From Sipunculus nudus (Eukaryota > Annelida > Sipuncula > Golfingiida > Sipunculidae), in assembly GCA_026874595.1 (NCBI GenBank), contig CM049308.1:34466027-34530026 (forward strand): a stretch of DNA of 64,000 nt, written 5' to 3'. Every line of letters starts with the position of its first letter. Positions within the stretch are counted from its first letter, which is position 1. Positions 46,016 through 58,960 of the stretch are shown here, piece by piece. The notes beneath the pieces were generated by a model, which searched no databases, was not told where the DNA came from, and saw only the letters and a list, made by a program, of their open reading frames with translations. Made by a program: the position numbers and the translations under genes.

Positions 46016-46168
46016 CAACCAATTCAAAGATTACATTTTCGTATTCGTAGTTAATAAGCATACAAAGGCCCAGGACGTTTCATCTTATGAATGTATTATA
46101 ATATTCTCATATGCTTTGGTTCAAATATGGCTCGCTTAAAATTTCCAGAAGATAAACGACTTTTGAAT

Positions 46169-46219
<51 letters not shown>
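46169..46219. repeat. (TA)n microsatellite
   Basis: About 50 bp of TA with one CA interruption. Confidence 0.95.
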
Positions 46220-46222
<3 letters not shown>

Positions 46223-46536
46223 TTTATGATTATAATAAGCAAAATAAACAATTTGTTTTGGCAAACATTAACTGGTTCTTTTTTCCCCACATGCTTTTAC
46301 CTAGATGAGCCAAAGTCTTCAATAATACAACACGTCAGATAAAATATATAGTATCTTTTGTGATACCTGTGTTGCTATGTCCCATGCCCATTCATTAATA
46401 AAAATGCAGTTTCTATATCTATTGACTATCACTGTCCTTAATATAAACACCTCTGCCCTTTCTCACTTACCACTTTGCGAGCAAGCTTGTGTACAATAAT
46501 CAAATTAGTCAGGTAGACATCACTTTTCCTCATTAG

Positions 46537-49500
46537 TTTATTTATTTATTTATAATACATATTTAACCAGGATAGCCTATTCAGCAAAAGCTGTTTTTCT
46601 ATAGGGTCCTGGTCAAGATGATATCGATAAGTACACAGTTAAAAAAGCAAATATGAAAGAACTGAGACTAAAATACATGCATACATAAAAACAGTTATAC
46701 ATACATGGTTTAAAATGATCACAGAAAAAAAAAATTCTTAAATGATATACACGAATATTGAGTAAATAAATATAAATAAAAGGCCTAAGTAAACATTAAG
46801 CATGTAAGATCGTGATTTCATAATAAATATATTACATAATGACACAGTAATACAGGTGATGAATACAAAGATGAAAAGGCACCCGTGAACAAGCTATGAA
46901 AAATTATATGGCATAAATTTCTTGTACAATGATTTAAACTGGTAGAGACTGGTTGCAGATTTGACACTTACAGGTAAAGAACTCCAGTGGATGGGACCAG
47001 CATAAGCAAGACTTGCTTTGAAGGATTCTCTGTTTGGTTTAGGATGATTAATTGAAGCCCTGAGAAAAATGAGTATTATAAGCACTATTAACACGGTTGA
47101 ACGTATGCGTAAGAGAGGGAGGGGCATTACCAGACAAGCATTTAAAGACCATTAAAGAAACAAAATATTGGTATCTCTGTTTAACATTCATCCAACCCAA
47201 TGTTGTAATCAATGATGTAGTGGATATATTGGTATCATAAGTTTTAGTAACGATTCTAGCAGCTGTATTTTGAAGTTTTAGGAGTTTTAATAAATACGTT
47301 TTGGAGGAATTACCCCAGACAGAGATATACAATAATCAATGTGACTCTGAATTAAGCATTGTAAAGTATGTTTAAACTAAAGATATCTAAGGTTTTACTT
47401 AATCTGAAAAGGAGACCTAGTTTTGATACTATTTTGTCGCTCACCAGTTGTATATGTTTTTTCCATGTAAGACCAGCGTCCATGATAACACCTAAAAGCT
47501 TTGTGTGTTCAACCGGCATTACTGTAATGTTAATTATGGAAATGTTCATTTGATTTCCATTGGTTTTAGACTTAGGGCAAAATAATATGAATGATTTTGG
47601 GGATTTATACTAAGTCGATTCTCTCTAAACCATTTGAGTGCTATTCCGAGATTTACTTGTAATGACTCTATAGATTTAGCGGCTGAATTCGCTGAAGAAT
47701 AAATTGAAATATCATCAGCATAAATGACGCATTTCTCACTGAGGAACATTGGAAGATCATTTAAATAAAAAAGGAAAAATATAGGTCCAATGACAGTGCC
47801 CTATGGGGTACCTATGTCCAAGGTGCGTGGTTCTGAAAGCAATCCATTAGAATAAACCACTTGCTTACGATTAGACAGGTAGTTTTCGAACCACAAAAGT
47901 GGTATACCTTTTATGCCATAGTTGCTCATTTTTGTAAGTAAGACAGTATGATCAAGGCTATCAAAACCCTTTTTTACATCGAGGAAACATGCAGCGGTAA
48001 CATTATTGTTATTAAGACTGATTAAGCATTCGTCAATTATGCCGTGCAAGGCAAATGAAGTTGAACGATTAGGAAGATAAGCGAACTGTTTATCCGAAAA
48101 CAGATTATTTCTTTAAAAAAACGTAATGAGGCGCGATTTAACGAACTGTGTTATTATTTTTGGCACATGGCCTATAACTGAGATCGGTCGGTAGTTATTT
48201 GGATCATCCTTACATCCAGATCCTTTGTATATAGGGGTGATCCTAGCGGTCTTCCAATCTGCTGGAAACTCGCCGGTTTGAAGTGAGATGTTAAATATGT
48301 GGGCTAATGGAGCTGAAATATAAGGTGCGGCTATCTTAAGGAAAAATCCTGTATATCTTCTTTCATACTGGAGTTTACTTTCAACAACTGTGATAAAACA
48401 AATTGACTTGAAACTGAATTAAAATCAAAAGATTCCAAATTCGGGTTAACAAGATGATCGCAGGTAAATATTGTTTTTTGGAAATTTATCGTTGATATTT
48501 TTTTCCAACAGAAGTAAAGTAATGGTTAAATTTATCAGGGTCAATCTTTCCGCTTTCTTTATTCGAAGGCAGTATGTGTTTTAAAGCTTTCCACACACAA
48601 CCATGGTTGGAGCCATTTTTTTGTATCAGCGTGGCATAATACTGGCTGCGAGTGGATCTGATAAGATTTGTAACATAATTTCGCTGATGTCGGTACGCAG
48701 ACCAGTCATTACTGTGATTTGTTCTTAATGCGTTATCATGTGCATAATCACGCAAGTGAATCTCATTAAGTAAATCATTATTTATTTTCATTTTATTTAT
48801 TTCCATTTATTTTCGCGAGCTTTGGTGCGACGTCGAATAAAAGGCGCGTTGTTATTAGAAATTCTCAGAAATTCATAGCGCCACATTTTCCAGGCTAAGT
48901 TTACATCAGAAAATTGCATAATTCTTGAAAAAAAAATTGGATTTCGATAATTCATCGATAAATTTGTATTCATTGAATTTACGAAGGGTACGGTAATATC
49001 CGGATTTTGTAACTGTGACCCTAGGTGGTCTATTCAAAACAGTAGTCACAAGAAAATGATCACTTATAACTAAAGGATGAACTTTCACATTTGAATGCAT
49101 GCTAGGATGAAGAGAAAATATCAAGTCGATCATTGTAGAGGTGAGCTGAGTAATACGAGTAGGCTCTGTTACAAGTTGTTAAAGACCGAAGATTTTTTCG
49201 AGCAAGTCCAGTTAACTAGCAATATAAGTTGCGTAAGCAGTCTACATTGAAATCGCCAATTAATACAACATGTTTGAATGAGTTAAGGGCAGAAGCAAGT
49301 AAATCGAGTAATTCATAAATGTAACTGGAACTGGAATTAGGCGGTCCATATATAGAACCGATTTAGACCGGTTTTCTCCCCAAAATTATTTTAACCCATA
49401 CACATTCAACGACATTTGAGTTTAAAGTGACCAACTCCGGTTTTAACGACGATAACACATACGTGAGAACTCCTCCGCCATGCCGATTCCTGTCTGCTCT

Positions 49501-49960
49501 AAAAATGGTATAATCATCAATTTGTATCTCTGAATCAAAAACGTGGTTATCTAACCATGATTCTGTTAATGATAAAACAAGAGGGTTTAAACTAGAACAC
49601 AAGAGGCGAATCTCCTCTATTTTGGGTAGCAAACTACGAACGTTTAGATGACCTAATATGGTACCCTGGTTAGCTAGTCGATGTTGCTTAAGATCAGAAT
49701 ATATACTTGGGTTTTTGGACAAAATAGAAGGAAGAGAGGACGAAATTTCATTCTCGGGTGTAATTGGTTTGGTGCTAGGTAATGCTTGATAAATATCTGA
49801 TAAGTGAGAGCTTGTTTGTGCTGTAATACTAACGTTAGGACTTATAACCTGATCAGAGTACACATCCACTGAATTCCTTAGTAAGTAATCATCAGTTATA
49901 TGGATGTTTTTGTTTGATCTCCGTGAAAATTTTGATATTCCATTAGGCTGTCTTCATTAG
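46537..49960 (-). mobile_element. CR1/L2-like LINE, near full ORF2, decayed
   Basis: On the minus strand, in order: EEP endonuclease (49869-49363: ILGHLNVRSLLPKIEEI, LTESWLD, FRADRNRHGGGVL), its C-terminal part (MIDLIFS and VISDHFLVT, 49133-48906), a linker (48806-48486), reverse transcriptase (FLDVKKGFDSLDHTVL and GIPLLWFENYLSNRKQ at 48049-47801; YADDISIY at 47749-47546; KLLGVIMDAGLTWKKHI at 47549-47352) and the CR1/L2-type C-terminal thumb with AYAGPIHWSSLPVSV (46894-47127). Stops and frameshifts separate these pieces. The 3' end is a (TTTA)n tail read on the plus strand (46537-46553). The 5' limit is approximate. Confidence 0.85.
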
Positions 49961-50057
49961 TGTACATCGATTTTTGAAAATATCGAACGCTAGAGGCTAT
50001 TTGTCCGGTCATTGCAATTGTAAATTTTTTACCAGACTAACACGGCTATACCAAGAA

Positions 50058-50061
<4 letters not shown>

Positions 50062-50112
<51 letters not shown>
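50062..50112. repeat. (TA)n microsatellite
   Basis: About 50 bp of TA repeat. Confidence 0.95.
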
Positions 50113-50113
<1 letters not shown>

Positions 50114-50231
50114 CACTATGTGTATAGTTAGCTTGATTTCATAATGTACTACAGTACTGTTTCGTGAGTTAAGCATACCAGCCGGCTTACTTTCACTGTG
50201 ATGTTTTGAACCTTAATGCATTGCATTGATT

Positions 50232-50236
50232 ATATA

Positions 50237-50306
<70 letters not shown>

Positions 50307-50307
50307 C
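50232..50307. repeat. (TA)n/(TG)n microsatellite
   Basis: TA repeat with a short TG stretch, directly abutting the ACACTGTAAAAAA terminus of the next element. Confidence 0.95.
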
Positions 50308-50480
50308 ACTGTAAAAAATCCAGGCGTTCCTGTGGCGTTTATGGTGTCCACGATGTGTAAATATCAACATTTGGTGTTTTCCTTAAAACACCAAGCGTTT
50401 ATCAGAAAACATATCTGTGTGATTATTTTTCAAGTCATGCTGATAGATTTTCAGAATGGATATCTTAAAAACCATTTTTC
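50303..50480. repeat. MITE-like end (ACACTGTAAAAAAT)
   Basis: Starts at the end of the (TA)n tract with ACACTGTAAAAAAT and goes on with 'tggcgttta' / 'tggtgttttcc' / 'aaaacaccaagcg' short complementary motifs. No transposase. The far end is not clear. Confidence 0.4.
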
Positions 50481-50749
50481 ATAGTTTTTAACCACCACGG
50501 AACATGCAAAAGGAGAAACACGCATCGTGGTCTCACGCCCTAGTTCCGCTGTTCAGCGTGATTTAAACTTTAATAATCTTCAACTTTCTTACCCTTTCAC
50601 AGGCATGCAATTTTCCAGGCGAAAGCTACCGTAAATACTTACCGTCCCTATGCTGAGGTCCAGGGGCGACGCCTGGTCGCACACGTCTGTGGCGGTCTGA
50701 AACTTTTATATGATGTCGAGCATACGTTTAAAATAAAAAGAAAATGTAT

Positions 50750-52713
50750 CCCTCTGGTTGGTCCGTTGACATAAAAGGACCTGGAATCTTTAAACTTAAT
50801 ATCCAGGGAGGTCCATGAAAAATCTCTTTGAAAACCTGAAATTGGGTCTCTGTTACCCATATCCTTGGAGCTATATGGGGCTCCAAAGTACCCCCCAGAA
50901 TAATGAAAAATTTGTTACAAAAGCTCGTCTCTGAATAACTACAGCATTGATCACCAAAATTCCTTGCATGAATATTGATCATGGGATGTTTCATCAGTTC
51001 CTGCAAACTGGTGGCGCCATCTGTATTTTTTTCAATTTTTACCAATTTTTTTTCTTTATTTTTGAGATATTCAAAGAAGCTGTCATCTGTTAACAGGGCT
51101 CAAATCGTAACCGCTGGACCTAGATTCTTCTAACCTGAAATCAAGGGAGGTTCATGAAAAGTCTCTGTGAAAACATGAAATTAGGTCTCTGTTACCCATA
51201 TCCTTCGTAGTACCCTTCAGAATAATTAAAAATTTGATACATAACCAATGCATTGATCTCCATGATTCTATGCAGACATATTGATCATGGAGTGTTCCAT
51301 CAGTTCCTGCAAACTGGTGGCGCCACCTGTACTATTTCAATTTTAGGCATTTTTTCTCTATTTATGAAAAATGAAGTGGTCATCTGTTAACATGCCATAA
51401 ACTGTAACTGCTGTACCTAGAATCTTCTTACTTGACATCCAGGGAGACTAATGAAAAAGCTCCTCGGAAACCTGAAATTAGATTTCTGTTACCCATATTC
51501 TCCGAACTATAGGGCTCATAAATACCCCCAAGAATAATTAAAAATTTGTTACAAACAAAAGCTCCAGTATCTGATTAACTAATGCCTTGATAGCCATGAT
51601 TCTTTGGATATATATTGATCATGGATTGTTTCATCAGTTCCTGTAGACTGGTGGCAGGCACTACCTGTATTTTTTTTGTCAAATTTTAACGCATTTTTTT
51701 TCTATTTATAAAACCTTCAAATGAAGTTGTCATCTGTCCAAAATCCCACTGAAACCCATTTATAAGGACTCTTTACAAAATTCATGATTTGTTTACACTC
51801 TGGCAGACATTTTGCTCATTGTTAAACATTCCTTGAATTCAGCTGAGCGTCATGGCCCATGGACCACTTGTTTCTCTATTTTTGAGACTTAAAAAGATTT
51901 GATCATCTATTAACAGGGCACAAATCGTAACGACTAGACCTAGAATCTTCTCTCTCGACATGCTGGGAGGCCCATGAAAAGTCTCTTTGGATAACAGAAA
52001 TTAGGTCTATGTTACCTATAACCTCTAAGCTATTGGGCTCCAAAGTACCCCCGGGAATAATGGGAGACTTGATACAAAAGCTCAAGTATCTGAATAACTA
52101 ATGCATTGATCGCCATGATTTTTGAATGGATCTTGATCATGGAATGTTTCATCAGTTTCTGCAGTTTTGGGCGCCACATGTATTTTGTTCACGAATTCAC
52201 ATTTGTTACGAATTGTTTTCTCTATTTTTGAGACCATAAAGATGCGGTCATATTTTAATAAGGCACATATCGTAACGAATGGACCTAAAATCTTATCTCT
52301 TGACATGACGGGAGGCCAATGAAAAGTCTCTTTTGAAACATGAAATTAGGTCTCTGTTACCCATAAACTCTGAGCTATGGGGCTCCGAAGTACCCCCCAG
52401 AATAATTGAAAATGTGCCACAAAAGCTCAAGGATCTGAACAACTATTGCATTGATCACTATGATTCTGCATGGATATTGATCATGGAGTGTTTCAACAGT
52501 TTCTGCAGACTGGTGGCGCTTCTTGTATTATTTCGAATTTTAACGATTTTCTCCATTTTTGAAAACTCTTAAGATACGGTCATCTGTTAACACGGCACAA
52601 GGCATAACGAATGGACCTAGAATCTTCTCTCTTGACATGCAGGAAGGCCGATCGAAATTCACCTTTGAAACATGAAATTAGGTCTCTGTTACCCATAAAC
52701 TCTGAGCTATGGG
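50750..52713. repeat. ~300-340-bp tandem array, five to six units
   Basis: Anchor 'gaaattaggtctctgttaccc' recurs near 50835, 51175, 51472, 51995, 52338 and 52672. Each unit also has 'ctccaaagtaccccc.agaataat', 'atgcattgat', 'attgatcatgga.tgtt.catcagtt', 'ctgcanactggtggcgcca' and 'gtcatctgttaacagggcac'. Unit three is followed by a diverged stretch (51720-51890). The array stops abruptly at 52713, where a LINE begins. A lone copy lies near 59735. Confidence 0.88.
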
Positions 52714-53500
52714 GGAAGGGTAACCGAGACCTGGACCGAATGGACGTGTGACCCGCTAGCTCTGCTTCATTGGTGCAAAATCGGCAGGAAAGTCACTGTA
52801 ATTTAGTGAAGCTGGCTTGAAACCATAGAAAACCAAGAAATTGTAACTTCATGAACCGATCGGAAGTTTAAAATAGTTACTCCTAACGAAAATTACGAGA
52901 AAATAAGTTCCAAACAAGCTGAAGAGTCCACAGCAACGTCCATAGCAACAGCACAATCGATCGAGCCACTTCAAAGAACTTCAAAGAGCGGACATGGATG
53001 CAACATCTACAAATGCTCGTTTAATTGCTGCACTGACCATAGCTCTCCAAACTGACGCCGTGCAACAGTCACTCAGAACAGCATAAATAGACCCATAAAA
53101 AAATTCACTTGAGAGAAAAATTCATAACATGGAAGACAAAATATCAACCAATAAGGAGAAAGCAAAATCAAATGAAGAAAAAACTTAAATCCTTGAACGA
53201 CAAATAACCAACATCTTGGATACTTTAAAACGACCTTCAAAACAAGTATGAAGATGTCGTAAATGAAATGAAAACACGGAAATATCACCAAGAACAAGAG
53301 GCAAAACAGAAAAAAATTATAATCGAGGGACTACCAAAAAAAGAAAACGAAAAACATGGAGCTAACCGTGTAATTCCTCAGCAACACCATGAACCTGAAA
53401 ATTGACAGGTCAGAAATAAGCCAAGCGTACAGAATAAAACAAAAAAATTCAGGATGACGAAACAAATCGGAGAAAAACAAACGCAGGGACCCCTAGAAAA

Positions 53501-53818
53501 TTGATGACAAAATTCCACAGCACGCAAACGAAGGAGATGGTTTATAGATCTAGATCAAAACTGAAGAACGTCCGAGGGGACAAAAACATAATCTACATAA
53601 ATGAAGATCTTACCGAAGAAATGACCAAATTATTCCATGATACAAGGGAACTTAAGAAACAAAGGCGGATACACTCGACATGGACCAAAAACGGACAAAT
53701 TTATGCAAAACAAGAGAAAGAGGATATCCCTAAATTAATAAAAAATGCGTCGACACTTCAGAAATTTAATGAATGGATCGCGCTTACAGAAGAAGGGAAC
53801 AATTCTACTCAGAACTAA
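53501..53818 (+). CDS. LINE ORF1 C-terminal domain
   Basis: The reading shows RSRSKLKN, NIIYINEDLTEEMTKLF, RELKKQRRIHSTWTKNGQIY: the signature of ORF1 nucleic-acid-binding C-terminal domains in L1/L2/CR1-type elements (RRM plus C-terminal domain). The open part is ~105 codons; the frame upstream is damaged, so it is a remnant of a longer ORF1. Confidence 0.7.
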   Translation: MMTKFHSTQTKEMVYRSRSKLKNVRGDKNIIYINEDLTEEMTKLFHDTRELKKQRRIHSTWTKNGQIYAKQEKEDIPKLIKNASTLQKFNEWIALTEEGNNSTQN

Positions 53819-54007
53819 ACCGGAAGCTAGAAAATTCCCATAATGCAACAACCATAAACAAATAAAACTTCGTTTTTCTTAACGCATGAACTACACAATC
53901 AAACGAAAGACAAAACTGAAAGTAACTAAGCCGATTTTACATGAATGAAAGCGACACAAATGATTGTCGGAATCTATTTTCCCTTTTTCACACACACACA
54001 GACACAC

Positions 54008-54012
54008 ATATA

Positions 54013-54063
<51 letters not shown>
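54008..54063. repeat. (TA)n microsatellite
   Basis: About 56 bp of TA repeat inside the LINE spacer. Confidence 0.95.
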
Positions 54064-54065
<2 letters not shown>

Positions 54066-54267
54066 GTTTCCACTTATTATTTTACTAACAGTTTCGCCGT
54101 CGACACGATCATGGGTAACAAAGACATGAACAAACCGGAAATCCCCCCCCCCCCCCCACACACACAAAACTCCCGTTACAGTCACAGTTGAATCAAAAAC
54201 CACCAAATCGTTCACTACAGATGAGTTTATTATAGGTTAACATCTTCTTAAATATACTAAATAACAT

Positions 54268-54665
54268 ATGTCTAGAATAATAACAGGACCTCGGTACTTA
54301 AGCTATTTACTAACGCAAACCAGGCGGAGAAACGGAACTTGCACCAGCAACCCCAAAAGAAATTCCAACAACTCGTTTAGTACGAAAACAACCAAAAATT
54401 CACCTGAATTCTTAAACAATACCATAATTCTTAAACAATACCACCACTATCATATTTATCACAATAATTTCCTCATAATACAGTTAATCTTATCAGGTGA
54501 TATAGAAACAAATCCAGGCCCTCAAAACGCAACACTGGATTTCTACCATATTAACATAAACAGTCTAATCAACAAAATAGATTATATCATAATAGATATT
54601 GAAAAAAAAGTGACGTTATCTGTTTCACAGAAACACATCTCGATCATACCTTACCAAATCAATGA
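54268..54665 (+). CDS. LINE ORF2 N-terminus with 2A-like peptide
   Basis: After a short basic leader, the frame carries a hydrophobic stretch and LILSGDIETNPGP (54484-54522), the canonical 2A consensus D-x-E-x-N-P-G-P. In several LINE clades such a motif at the ORF2 N-terminus is known to cause ribosomal skipping between G and P. It is followed by FYHININSLINKIDYI, the start of the EEP endonuclease. The frame continues to 54831 but loses family similarity after 54665. Confidence 0.75.
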
Positions 54666-54834
54666 GGGCGAGCGGTATTTTATTTTTTACCTTTTTTTGT
54701 ATGTTTCGATAAAATGTCATATGATCAGGGGAAAGCATGTAAATGACAGGTTTCTTCTTGCTAAACAGTTAAAAGCACTACATAACAAAGGAAATCGTAT
54801 CGAAATTGTATTATTTTACCATCTTGAATGACAA

Positions 54835-54935
54835 AAGCACAATAAAAATGTTTGATGCGGGGGGGGGGGGGGGTTAAATTTGACGCGGGCGGTGCCTGAG
54901 AACCATACCTTTTTGGCCTTAGTTGTGCGTCTTTA
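54835..54935. repeat. Dispersed repeat ('tgcctgagaaccat' family), copy 2
   Basis: Matches 30461-30560. Contains a G-run (54859-54874) of uncertain length. It lies soon after the point where the LINE ORF2 is interrupted, so it may be part of the interrupting insertion. Confidence 0.7.
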
Positions 54936-54949
54936 GAAGTGCACAGTTT

Positions 54950-56260
54950 CATAGGCTTATATTATTAAAACGGGCTGCAGCGAATTGTCTCACAATATAG
55001 AAGGGATCATTTACATTTATTAATTTATAGACATATTTTTACTTGTAAAGTGTAATTGTGATTGTAAGATTATTTTATTTCATAAAAAAAGATTGTTTTA
55101 TTTCATTAATTTATTAATTAACTTGGCCAGAGAAGGTGGAGAACAATCATTGTCTCCTACAACATCATTGTTCTCCTTAGGTGTTGTATCCCAGATTCCT
55201 ATTGTCCAAATTTTACACGCCACATTAAGCCTAGTGCAATTATTGTTCTCTTTTCTTGATATTACATGTAGAAATCAAAACGCCAGACTCCAAGAATTAA
55301 AATTCCAGATTATGCACGATTGACGACAGGACAGAAAAATAGGGTAAAACCCGAACGTAAACTACGGGATAGTCTGGGTACATTCATGAGTATTCCCAGT
55401 CAGATATACGATATAACGTTTCGGTGCAGCTGTACTTAAACAGCCAGAGCACTGAAATTTACAAGGATTTCGGGAGTCAGCTTGTACATTTCAGTGTCAC
55501 AGCTGGTTCTGTCATGTTCGTTTTTGCCAGTTTAACTTCATTAAATCACACCCAGCTCAGGTGGAGATTGCTAGAGTGAACCTAAAACTGACACACTCAC
55601 ATATGGGAGGCAAATTATTTTTTCTTGAAAGATTTTCTAATGATGCGCGAGCTGTTATCTTTCAATAAGTTTTGTAATATTATATCACCCTTTAAAATAT
55701 GTCGCTCTCCCTGCAACCCATAGCGGCCAACATATAAGATGGACACAGATGGAAAGCCAGGCTTCTAATGTGGGCAGTATAAAAACTGGTATTTTCAGAG
55801 AATAATTAATGCCTCTACTTGAATGGTTTCCATTTTTTTATGCAGGTTTAGACAAGGATTTCATGAGCAAGATTTAGCTGTAAGACTGTGTGTCACAAGC
55901 ATCTGTCAGCAGAATCTTAATAACATGGAAAAATTGTTTATCTAATTTATGAAAATGGTTCCATATTGCGAATCCGTTAAACAAATAAATCATCGGATTA
56001 AGTACAAGTACATTTTTCCTTGTGTTGTCATTCACTTTTCATTAAAATACATCAGATATCTGTACACAAGCGCACACAATATTATCAAATGTATCTTTTG
56101 GTTCATTAAGATTCTGATTTCCAAAATCTTATTTGATCAATTCAACATAGCTATAAAAATGACCTGCAGGGTATGTGGGTATATCCATCAGTCTGTACGT
56201 GTGTCTGTCATTATAAATTGTGGAATCTTATATTTCCTGAAATCTCAACCAGGGCGATGA
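54950..56260. other. No recognised feature
   Basis: No coding region with family resemblance, no RNA gene recognised. Small ORFs are AT-rich chance frames. Confidence 0.45.
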
Positions 56261-56264
56261 GATC

Positions 56265-56500
56265 TAGTGGATGGCCAAACTGAGAGTGACAGCACAGAAG
56301 CTTCTGAAGCCATTGTGGTTTTTTTTTTTATGGTGGTAGGCTTAAATGGACCCTGGAAGGCTCCAGTAGCATACTTCTTCACTAAAAGCCTAAAAGCTCG
56401 CAAAGCTTATTGAACACACATTAGGCTCACTGGCAGATGCTGGTTTGTTATATGGGCACTTACCATGTGGGGGAGGGTTAACTCAGATATATCTAATATT
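56265..56500 (+). pseudogene. P-element/THAP9-like transposase fragment
   Basis: One frame reads ESDSTEASEAIVV, FMVVGLNGPWKAPVAYFF; after a 1-nt shift near 56400 the next frame reads LAKLIEHTLGSLADAGLL. The phrase FMVVGLNG-W-K-P-x-x-Y-F-F is characteristic of the RNase H-like catalytic core start of P-element and THAP9 transposases. A run of 11 T (56319-56329) has added residues within it. Only this exon-size piece is present; no THAP zinc finger nearby. A decayed transposon relic. Confidence 0.65.
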
Positions 56501-56509
56501 ATAGGTCTA

Positions 56510-57890
56510 GGCGGTCGATTATGGCGAGTGTGTGTAGAGAATTAATATTTCTGAGCTTATTTTAAATGTTTCGTGGAGAGTATGAGGTAATTTGAGCATA
56601 TTTTTTACAGGAAATATCGCTGGGTGCGATGTAATATTGCATTATGAGATATCACAAAACTTTGTTGAGAAGAACGCAGTTTAAAGTTTCGACAGCCCTT
56701 GACGGGATTTAATACAGCGAATGTGTCGTTGGATTAAGGTAAACAGATGTTAATTTCTGTAAAGAAAACCCGTAGGACGGTAGGAATCGTGCGATGATCA
56801 AAGTATTGGTTAAACGCAGCATTATTATGTATTAATCGGTTTGCGAAATAATGTGATGAATTTTTGCACATCGCGGCATAATAAAACGAATCGGCTGATT
56901 CAGCGCACAGTTTTGCGGCTGGATTGGGGCTTTTTATCGTTTAGTTGGAAGTTATGATAGGATGCTAGTGACAAGGCATATTGTTATTAAGGACTTTACA
57001 TTGTTGCACAACTTGAAGAACTGTTTATGCTAAATATCGTAAAATATTAAGTTCGGAAATATTCTGGAATGAGGACTATAGATTGTGGTTTTTGCCGACG
57101 AGATCTGTAGCACATGGGACTTTTTCCATTATTTTTTCCCAGTACTGTTATGCTAATATTTATTTGTTTACACTGTAGAAATTCATATTGTCCATTGTTA
57201 ACACACTAAACAGTTGAGAGGCTCTATAAAGCGGTTGACAGTAATGATATTTGATATTGGCATATTATGGATATTTATTTAATGTTTAATGTCGGGAGAT
57301 TATTAGATAATCCGGAGGTAACAGACTTAGGCATTGTTGGGATGGTTTATAATTTAGGCTGCCATGGTCAACCGTGGTAGTCCGATGAGACGACCTGTAG
57401 TGACGGGGGCGTGAGAGAGCCAAGAGGTCACTAGAGTACCTGCTTCTTGTGGCATAGGTAGGCTTATGGTGTGTGGTATATACTATATGAATAGTATTAC
57501 TGAATATAGGTTATATGAAATACTGATACATATGTAGTATAATGGCTGAACCATATAACTGTAGCATTTCCTTATTCATTTCAACAGTGGTATGGATCTT
57601 GTGGGTGATGATTATATGGTATTGTATAGTATATGTATACTATTTTGCACAATATTAGGTTGTTGGGAGCAGTGTTTTGGAGTTTGACAGACTTACTATG
57701 AGCTCTGTGTTGACAATCTAGGTCACCGTGTAATTCTGTATTGCTGAGTTGTTTTATTTTTATTTCTTGTCTCCACAAAGCATGCAAAGTGAAAGTGCAA
57801 GTTGGACCGTTGTCAAATGTAGTAAAGTTGTAAATGTTGTTTTCTCATACGTCTGTCCAAGATTTGACTGATGATTTGGCATGAATATTA
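56510..57890. other. No recognised feature
   Basis: No gene or element recognised by eye. Confidence 0.4.
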
Positions 57891-57894
57891 ATTA

Positions 57895-57929
57895 GTGTTT
57901 GTGTGTGTGTGTGTGTGTGTTTGTGTGTG
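57895..57929. repeat. (GT)n microsatellite
   Basis: About 35 bp of GT repeat with two TT interruptions. Confidence 0.95.
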
Positions 57930-58079
57930 ATTTGGAACTCCACTCTTCTAGTTTGGATACGATGTAAATTTCTCATCGCAATTTCCGTTGGTATGTCCCT
58001 CTGCGATGCGAATTTTCCTTTCTTTCATTTTTTCTGATACAGATGTTAAAAAAATAAACACATTCTAAGAAGAAATCTC

Positions 58080-58960
58080 ATTTTTAGCTCAGCTGACAAT
58101 AAGTCTTCTGAGCTACAGTAGTGGTCCATTGTCTGTGGTCTGTCTGTCCATCCTGCCATCAGTCCGTTTGTAAACCAGGCAAGTCTTCACACCATTCAGG
58201 GCACGAAATTGGTAAAAATGTGAACAGGCCCTGCCAGTTTTTTACTGGTCCTTTCGCTGCACGTTATCTGCAATATTTTAATCCTATTTACATAGTTCAA
58301 TAAAAGGGTGAATGGAGAGTAGACTCAAATGTTTTTAAAAAAATAAAGCAGAATTTTTACAGAATACTTTTCAACAATCTATATAAATTTGTAAGCTTCT
58401 GATTACCATTGAAAGTATTGGCATCATCATGCGTACATGTCTAAGATTTTATCTTATTATTACATTTGAATATTTTTTTAAATTCAAGTAAAAAAAATGA
58501 AAAGTTATATCAGTTGTGAAAAATGATTTATTAACACTGTCAATAAACTGTACAAGGAGTAATTGAACTGGAGATGGGCATCAGTTAAGACTTTTCCTTG
58601 TGTTGGAAATGTATCAAACATTTAGGACACTTTTTTTAATTATGATAACAGACAAATGTCTGGGTGTGGTAAATGGATTTTTTTTTCAGATTTGTTTTAT
58701 ATGAATAATATTGTATAATTGGAAGGCGCACAATATTTGATTGGCTTTATTATCCTCCGCCTCAGCGGAGCGGGGGATATAGTGATCAGCTCCGTCCATG
58801 AGCACACAAATGAAGTTTTTTACATGTCTGAGACGTTTGATAATGTTAGGGAGATCATACATCGTTTAAGAAATGACCAAATCTACTTGGACAAATGAGT
58901 CGGCTGCACAGACAGTAAATCGCCGCCCGCCAACTCGAAAGAGACAATTTCGTGCCCTGC
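58080..58960 (+). repeat. Dispersed repeat heads (AGCTCAGCTGA and CTCCGCCTCAGCGGAG types)
   Basis: At 58086 an 'agctcagctga...cttctgagcta' head followed by TCTGTCTGTCC; at 58755 a hairpin CTCCGC-CTCA-GCGGAG followed by 'gggggatatagtgatcagctccgtcc'. Both are of the type of small dispersed repeats with a stem-loop head and a GTCCGTC-like run. The intervening DNA shows nothing else. Confidence 0.45.

Larger units (their letters stand above)
52714..54665 (+). mobile_element. 5' half of a LINE: 5' UTR, ORF1, start of ORF2
   Basis: Sequence changes sharply from the tandem array at 52714. A possible ORF1 start (MDATSTNARLIAALTIALQ) is at 52993. ORF1 is broken by stops and indels until 53501. A (TA)n tract sits in the ORF1-ORF2 spacer (54008-54063). 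ORF2 starts around 54268 and loses similarity to an endonuclease at about 54665, where other DNA follows. The 2A-like motif and the ORF1 type place it with CR1/L2-related LINEs. Confidence 0.75.
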
